From positions 1 through 7,016 of the forward strand of contig NZ_JAIVFR010000332.1 in the NCBI RefSeq assembly GCF_020829685.1: a stretch of 7,016 bases of DNA. Direction: 5' to 3'. Below are positions 4,812-7,016 of the stretch, piece after piece (position 1 is the stretch's first letter; the number at the start of each line of letters is the position of its first letter). The translations under genes and the position numbers were made by a program. The notes under the pieces were generated by a model. The model saw nothing but the letters and a program-made list of their open reading frames with translations, searched no databases and was not told the DNA's origin. This DNA is from Nostoc sp. CHAB 5715. GTDB taxonomy: Bacteria; Cyanobacteriota; Cyanobacteriia; Cyanobacteriales; Nostocaceae.

Positions 4812-5339
4812 ATGCCAAAAAATCCATTTAAAAACAATCTTCCCTGGACGGAATCACACGAAGCATTCTGCTATCAACATCATATTCCACCCGCCGCGAA
4901 AATCCTTTGGCAGTGGCTAATGAGGCAAGGGCAAATAGGCAGCGAGATAGAACCAGATTTATCTGAATTTAACGCCTGGGTAGCCAAGACTAGAGGTAAA
5001 CCTTATGCTCACAACTACCTCAAAAAGATATTTTCTATACTGGTATCATGCCGTGTTTTACAAGTAATTAAACAATATTCTTGGAAGATAACCAAGTTAC
5101 TTGTAAGACCTCTCGGATGGTTAAATCCACCTAAAAAGGTGCGAGAAAAAAATTTACAAAACCATAATTCAAGTTACGATTTACCCCCCTCAAATGATAT
5201 CTCAGCCGAACAGGGGGTTAACAGCAGCAGCAATAGTCTTACTCTTACAACCGTCGAATTTGAGGAGTTAGAAAGACAACACGAGATACTTACAGCTTGT
5301 GCCTCGATAGCCAACTTTAGTAAATTGACCATTACCTAA
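4812..5339 (+). CDS. hypothetical protein of cyanobacterial mobile DNA, running through the element/nifN junction
   Basis: A 175-codon frame. The N-terminal part (PWTESHEAFCYQHHIPPAAK, then LWQWLMRQG and FNAWVAKTRGKPYAHNYLKK, residues about 12-72) is a helical, probably winged-helix-like region similar in feel to hypothetical proteins common on plasmids and elements of filamentous cyanobacteria; this is from memory, not a search. Residues about 85-105 are basic (WKITKLLVRPLGWLNPPKK), consistent with nucleic-acid contact. Then comes a Ser/Asn-rich linker and a start of a helix (FEELERQHEIL). The last ~13 residues are antisense nifN sequence, so the natural C-terminus is either lost or moved by the junction near 5298. 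There is no ribosome binding site before the ATG. The function is unknown; a DNA-binding role is inference. Confidence 0.68.
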   Translation: MPKNPFKNNLPWTESHEAFCYQHHIPPAAKILWQWLMRQGQIGSEIEPDLSEFNAWVAKTRGKPYAHNYLKKIFSILVSCRVLQVIKQYSWKITKLLVRPLGWLNPPKKVREKNLQNHNSSYDLPPSNDISAEQGVNSSSNSLTLTTVEFEELERQHEILTACASIANFSKLTIT

Positions 5340-6536
5340 GCGGTCATAAATGGGCAATCCTAGACGATAAAGAGGAATCGAGAGCCGTTTAGCGATCGCA
5401 CCAACATTGGAGTTACCAATCAGCAAATCAGAGCCATCTACTAAACTCTCAAAGTCTTCCAAATCGCCGATAGTGACGCTTTTAACCGGGAGTTTTTCTA
5501 GTAGTGGCGATCGCGTCGTTGTCACCACCGCATGAATTTGCGCTCCCATCGATTGCAGGAAATGCACTGTTGACCACAACAAATCTGGTTCCAGTGCTAG
5601 AGAAACTCGTTTTGCACCGAAGTAAAAGTGAGTGTCCAACATTGCATCTTGCAACTGACGGCGTTGGCGGCGGTATTTTTCGGGTACGCTGTTACCGCTC
5701 AGAATCGCCAATGCTTGGATAAATTCATCTACTGGTTCTAATCCCGTCAGTTCGCCAAACACCTCATAAGGTGTGCCAAAGCGTTCTTCGAGAATCTTTG
5801 CAGCCCCCCGCATACTTTCACCCAATGCCAGGGTAAAAGCAGAACTACCTACTTCTCGTAGCTGTTTTAAGGTAGTCCCACTGACCGTAACTGCACTATA
5901 AGCATCCTCTAAATGACCATCTAGAGAAGCGCCAAGGTCAGGTACAAAGATAGGCACTAATCCAAAGGCTGTAACTATCTCTTTGATTTCCTGTACATCC
6001 CCAGGCGTGAAGGCAGAACCCGCCAAAATCGTGACTTGTTCAGTTCTGAGTCCACCCGCGCGAGGAATTTCCTGAACGATGCTTTCAACAGCAACAGCAA
6101 AGCCATCTTGCAACGCACCTTTAAAATCTGGGGTAGGTGCAAAAACGATCGCTAAATCATTCAATTCGGGATGGCGATCGCGGATTTCTTTAAGAAAACC
6201 CTCGATGTCATCTCCTCTAGTTTCCGTTAACCCAGTACTACATAAACCAATAATTTCTGGATTAGCCTTTTCTACCAGAGTCAGAATTGCTTGCTCCACA
6301 TTCTCTTCACCACCCAAGATAGTAGTGACTTCCGTCATCGCTGTGGTAGCTAGGGGAATCGCTTCCCGGAAATGCCGCACTAAGACAACTTTGGCGAAAG
6401 CAGTACAACCTTGAGAACCGTGGAATAAGGGCATTGTCCCTTTCAATCCCAAAAAGGCTAAGGTTGCGCCCAAAGCTTGACTTTGCTTGAGGGGATTAAC
6501 TGTCAATGATTTGTTAGAAATGGTAACGATCGCCAT
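5268..6536 (-). CDS. nifN: nitrogenase FeMo-cofactor scaffold protein NifN, C-terminus interrupted
   Basis: NifN pairs with NifE to form the cytoplasmic NifEN complex, the scaffold on which the NifB-derived iron-sulphur core matures into FeMo-cofactor before transfer to NifDK. It is a nitrogenase component-1-like protein related to NifK. Seen here: GSQGC at residues 40-44 with the conserved Cys44 that binds the NifEN iron-sulphur cluster, then TTAMTEVTTILGGEENVE (65-82), IIGLCSTGLTETRGDDIEGF (95-114) and LPVYDRLGNG-like sequence near the C-terminus (LPIYDRLGNG). Homology ends with VGYRGT (residues 408-413). The last nine residues, SCKYLVLSF, come from inserted DNA. About 25-40 C-terminal residues of normal NifN are missing and should lie beyond the other end of the insertion. 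The start is certain: AAGGAGGT lies 7 bases from ATG. It follows nifE, with a repeat-filled 223-bp spacer. Confidence 0.95.
   Translation of the reverse strand: MAIVTISNKSLTVNPLKQSQALGATLAFLGLKGTMPLFHGSQGCTAFAKVVLVRHFREAIPLATTAMTEVTTILGGEENVEQAILTLVEKANPEIIGLCSTGLTETRGDDIEGFLKEIRDRHPELNDLAIVFAPTPDFKGALQDGFAVAVESIVQEIPRAGGLRTEQVTILAGSAFTPGDVQEIKEIVTAFGLVPIFVPDLGASLDGHLEDAYSAVTVSGTTLKQLREVGSSAFTLALGESMRGAAKILEERFGTPYEVFGELTGLEPVDEFIQALAILSGNSVPEKYRRQRRQLQDAMLDTHFYFGAKRVSLALEPDLLWSTVHFLQSMGAQIHAVVTTTRSPLLEKLPVKSVTIGDLEDFESLVDGSDLLIGNSNVGAIAKRLSIPLYRLGLPIYDRLGNGQFTKVGYRGTSCKYLVLSF
5290..5302. other. junction between inserted DNA and nifN
   Basis: Reading nifN on the minus strand, the conserved VGYRGT ends at 5298, and the following codons (AGC TGT AAG TAT) no longer fit the NifN C-terminus. 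An unrelated plus-strand gene arrives at the same point from the other side. The recombination core must be within about 10 bases of here, around ACAGCTTGTGCC (5292-5303). The matching copy would be at the far end of the element, outside this window, so the exact core cannot be defined. Confidence 0.75.
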
Positions 6537-6542
6537 TAAACT

Positions 6543-6550
6543 ACCTCCTT
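6543..6550 (-). promoter_or_regulatory. perfect Shine-Dalgarno site of nifN
   Basis: The minus strand reads AAGGAGGT, then 6 bases, then ATG 6536. This full anti-16S match is unusually strong for a cyanobacterium and fixes the nifN start. It may compensate for the long structured spacer between nifE and nifN. Confidence 0.92.
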
Positions 6551-6580
6551 TTTGCTTTCAGAAATAGCATCTACTAGAAC

Positions 6581-6645
6581 AGATGAGGGAGCAGGGGGAG
6601 ATGAGGGAGCAGGGGGAGCAGGGGGAGATGAGGGAGATCAGGGAG
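6581..6645. repeat. degenerate 9-bp purine-rich tandem array
   Basis: Seven 9-bp units can be read without gaps from 6581: AGATGAGGG, AGCAGGGGG, AGATGAGGG, AGCAGGGGG, AGCAGGGGG, AGATGAGGG, AGATCAGGG. AGATGAGGG differs by one base from the inverted unit of the array at 6679-6768, so the two arrays are diverged inverted copies flanking a 30-bp AT-rich loop. Confidence 0.85.
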
Positions 6646-6678
6646 TAAAGGAAGCAAACAAACAATTATTATTCTTCC

Positions 6679-6768
6679 TCATCCCCCTCATCCCCCTCAT
6701 CCCCCTCATCCCCCTCATCCCCCTCATCCCCCTCATCCCCCTCATCCCCCTCATCCCCCTCATCCCTC
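6679..6768. repeat. 10-copy 9-bp tandem repeat TCATCCCCC
   Basis: TCATCCCCC recurs with exact 9-bp spacing from 6679 (6679, 6688, 6697 and so on to 6760), the last copy being shortened. On the nif coding strand it reads TGAGGGGGA, so every unit supplies an in-frame TGA and a run of five G. The last unit contains the stop codon of nifE itself (6762-6760). The copy number is likely to vary between strains. Confidence 0.93.
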
Positions 6769-6894
6769 AGTTACTAGATTTGAATGCAATTCAGCCTCGT
6801 CCCAAGGAGCGGGTTTGCGTATTTGTTCCCAAATCGGGCTATAGAGAGCTTCGTACAGTTCCCGCGCCATCTCAATCATTCCCACATAACCTGC
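6760..6894 (-). CDS. nifE: 3' end of nifE (NifE C-terminus), cut off from the rest of the gene
   Basis: The minus strand encodes AGYVGMIEMARELYEALYSP followed by IWEQIRKPAPWDEAELHSNL and VTEG, then TGA. This is the highly conserved C-terminus of NifE (AGYxGMxxxARELxxxxxSPIW, then APWD), the partner of NifN in the FeMo-cofactor scaffold. Only 44 codons are recognisable. Immediately before AGYVG, where NifE should have a segment such as RHHPY, the frame reads VGRKLS and meets TAG at 6921-6919, so the gene does not continue to the right. The upstream ~400 codons must lie elsewhere. Because the ending is intact and conserved, an interruption that can be reversed is more likely than decay. The stop lies in the first unit of a 9-bp tandem repeat. 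Confidence 0.92.
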   Translation of the reverse strand, partial: AGYVGMIEMARELYEALYSPIWEQIRKPAPWDEAELHSNLVTEG

Positions 6895-7016
6895 GCTAAG
6901 TTTCCTACCAACAGCGCACTAAACTGCTCAGAAAGCACCAACGTAAACCTTTGCCTTTGCCATTCCACAGGTATGCAAATCCGCGCCAACACAGCTTCTG
7001 TCAGTATCAGAGCGGC
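6876..7016 (-). CDS. truncated reading frame at the edge of the second element
   Basis: The minus strand enters open from the right edge and reads AALILTEAVLARICIPVEWQ, then RQRFTLVLSEQFSALLVGN, before crossing into nifE sequence out of frame (LAQVMWE) and stopping at 6878-6876. The first ~39 residues look like true protein, with alternating strand and helix, and remind me of the N-terminal sensor part of some cyanobacterial signalling proteins; this is a weak memory-based guess. It is cut by the nifE junction, so its own C-terminus is missing. The gene continues beyond the window. Confidence 0.6.
   Translation of the reverse strand, partial: AALILTEAVLARICIPVEWQRQRFTLVLSEQFSALLVGNLAQVMWE
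6886..6900. other. junction between nifE and a second inserted DNA
   Basis: NifE homology begins at the GCA GGT TAT codons (6894-6886 on the minus strand). Sequence from about 6898 to the right belongs to a different reading frame. The recombination core should be within about 10 bases, around ACCTGCGCTAAG (6889-6900). It does not resemble the nifN junction, suggesting a different recombinase specificity. Confidence 0.7.

Noticed and set aside
5504..6414. Plus-strand open frames opposite nifN
   Set aside because: They lie antisense to a clearly conserved nifN and have no recognisable protein features.
6679..6768. Regular short repeats as a CRISPR array
   Set aside because: The unit is 9 bp with no spacers and no cas genes nearby; it is a simple tandem repeat.
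6552..6899. Plus-strand frame with a Leu-Ile-Pro repeat
   Set aside because: It is the antisense reading of the 9-bp array and of the nifE 3' end, both explained on the other strand.
5298..6900. A shared recombination core at the nifN and nifE junctions
   Set aside because: The sequences around the two junctions show no common stretch beyond chance, so one element bridging both was not supported.

Overview
The window looks like DNA from a nitrogen-fixing, probably heterocyst-forming cyanobacterium (Nostoc/Anabaena-like). It carries nifE and nifN sequence, repeated GCGATCGC (HIP1) octamers, heptameric AATGACC-type tandem repeats and intergenic 9-bp tandem arrays, all typical of that group. 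No taxonomic search could be run.

The right side (about 5298-6894) is nif DNA on the minus strand: the last 44 codons of nifE, a 223-bp repeat-filled spacer, then nifN with a perfect ribosome binding site. Both nif genes are broken. nifN loses its homology after residue Thr413 (near 5298) and runs into unrelated DNA. The nifE reading frame is recognisable only from about 6894 downwards; to the right lies a different, also truncated, reading frame. The simplest reading is that two separate interruption elements sit in adjacent nif genes, like the nifD, fdxN and hupL elements that are excised during heterocyst development. This window would then show the ~1.6 kb of nif DNA between them. Neither far end, and no xisA/xisC/xisF-type recombinase, is visible here.

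Everything left of about 5298 would be the end of the nifN-interrupting element. From left to right it holds: the tail of an unknown plus-strand gene (1-111); a diverged IS110-type DEDD transposase on the minus strand (183-1553) with a highly structured, repeat-containing non-coding segment upstream (about 1601-1844), which is where IS110 elements encode their bridge RNA; a minus-strand operon of three overlapping small genes (3011 down to 1857); a 59-residue small gene (3279-3100); a strong minus-strand terminator; and a decayed or non-canonically started gene (3636-3385). A divergent intergenic region follows, with three hairpins and four CACGTG repeats (3674-3923). This faces a plus-strand set: a ribbon-helix-helix regulator with a GGGAAAA slippery heptamer and a -1-frame coiled-coil extension, a 74-residue gene whose start lies in a tandem repeat, and a 175-codon gene that reads through the element/nifN junction.

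The nif genes would make the NifEN scaffold for FeMo-cofactor assembly only if both interruptions are removed. The element genes look like accessory mobile-element functions (DNA-binding regulator, coiled-coil proteins, transposase), but most have no recognisable function.
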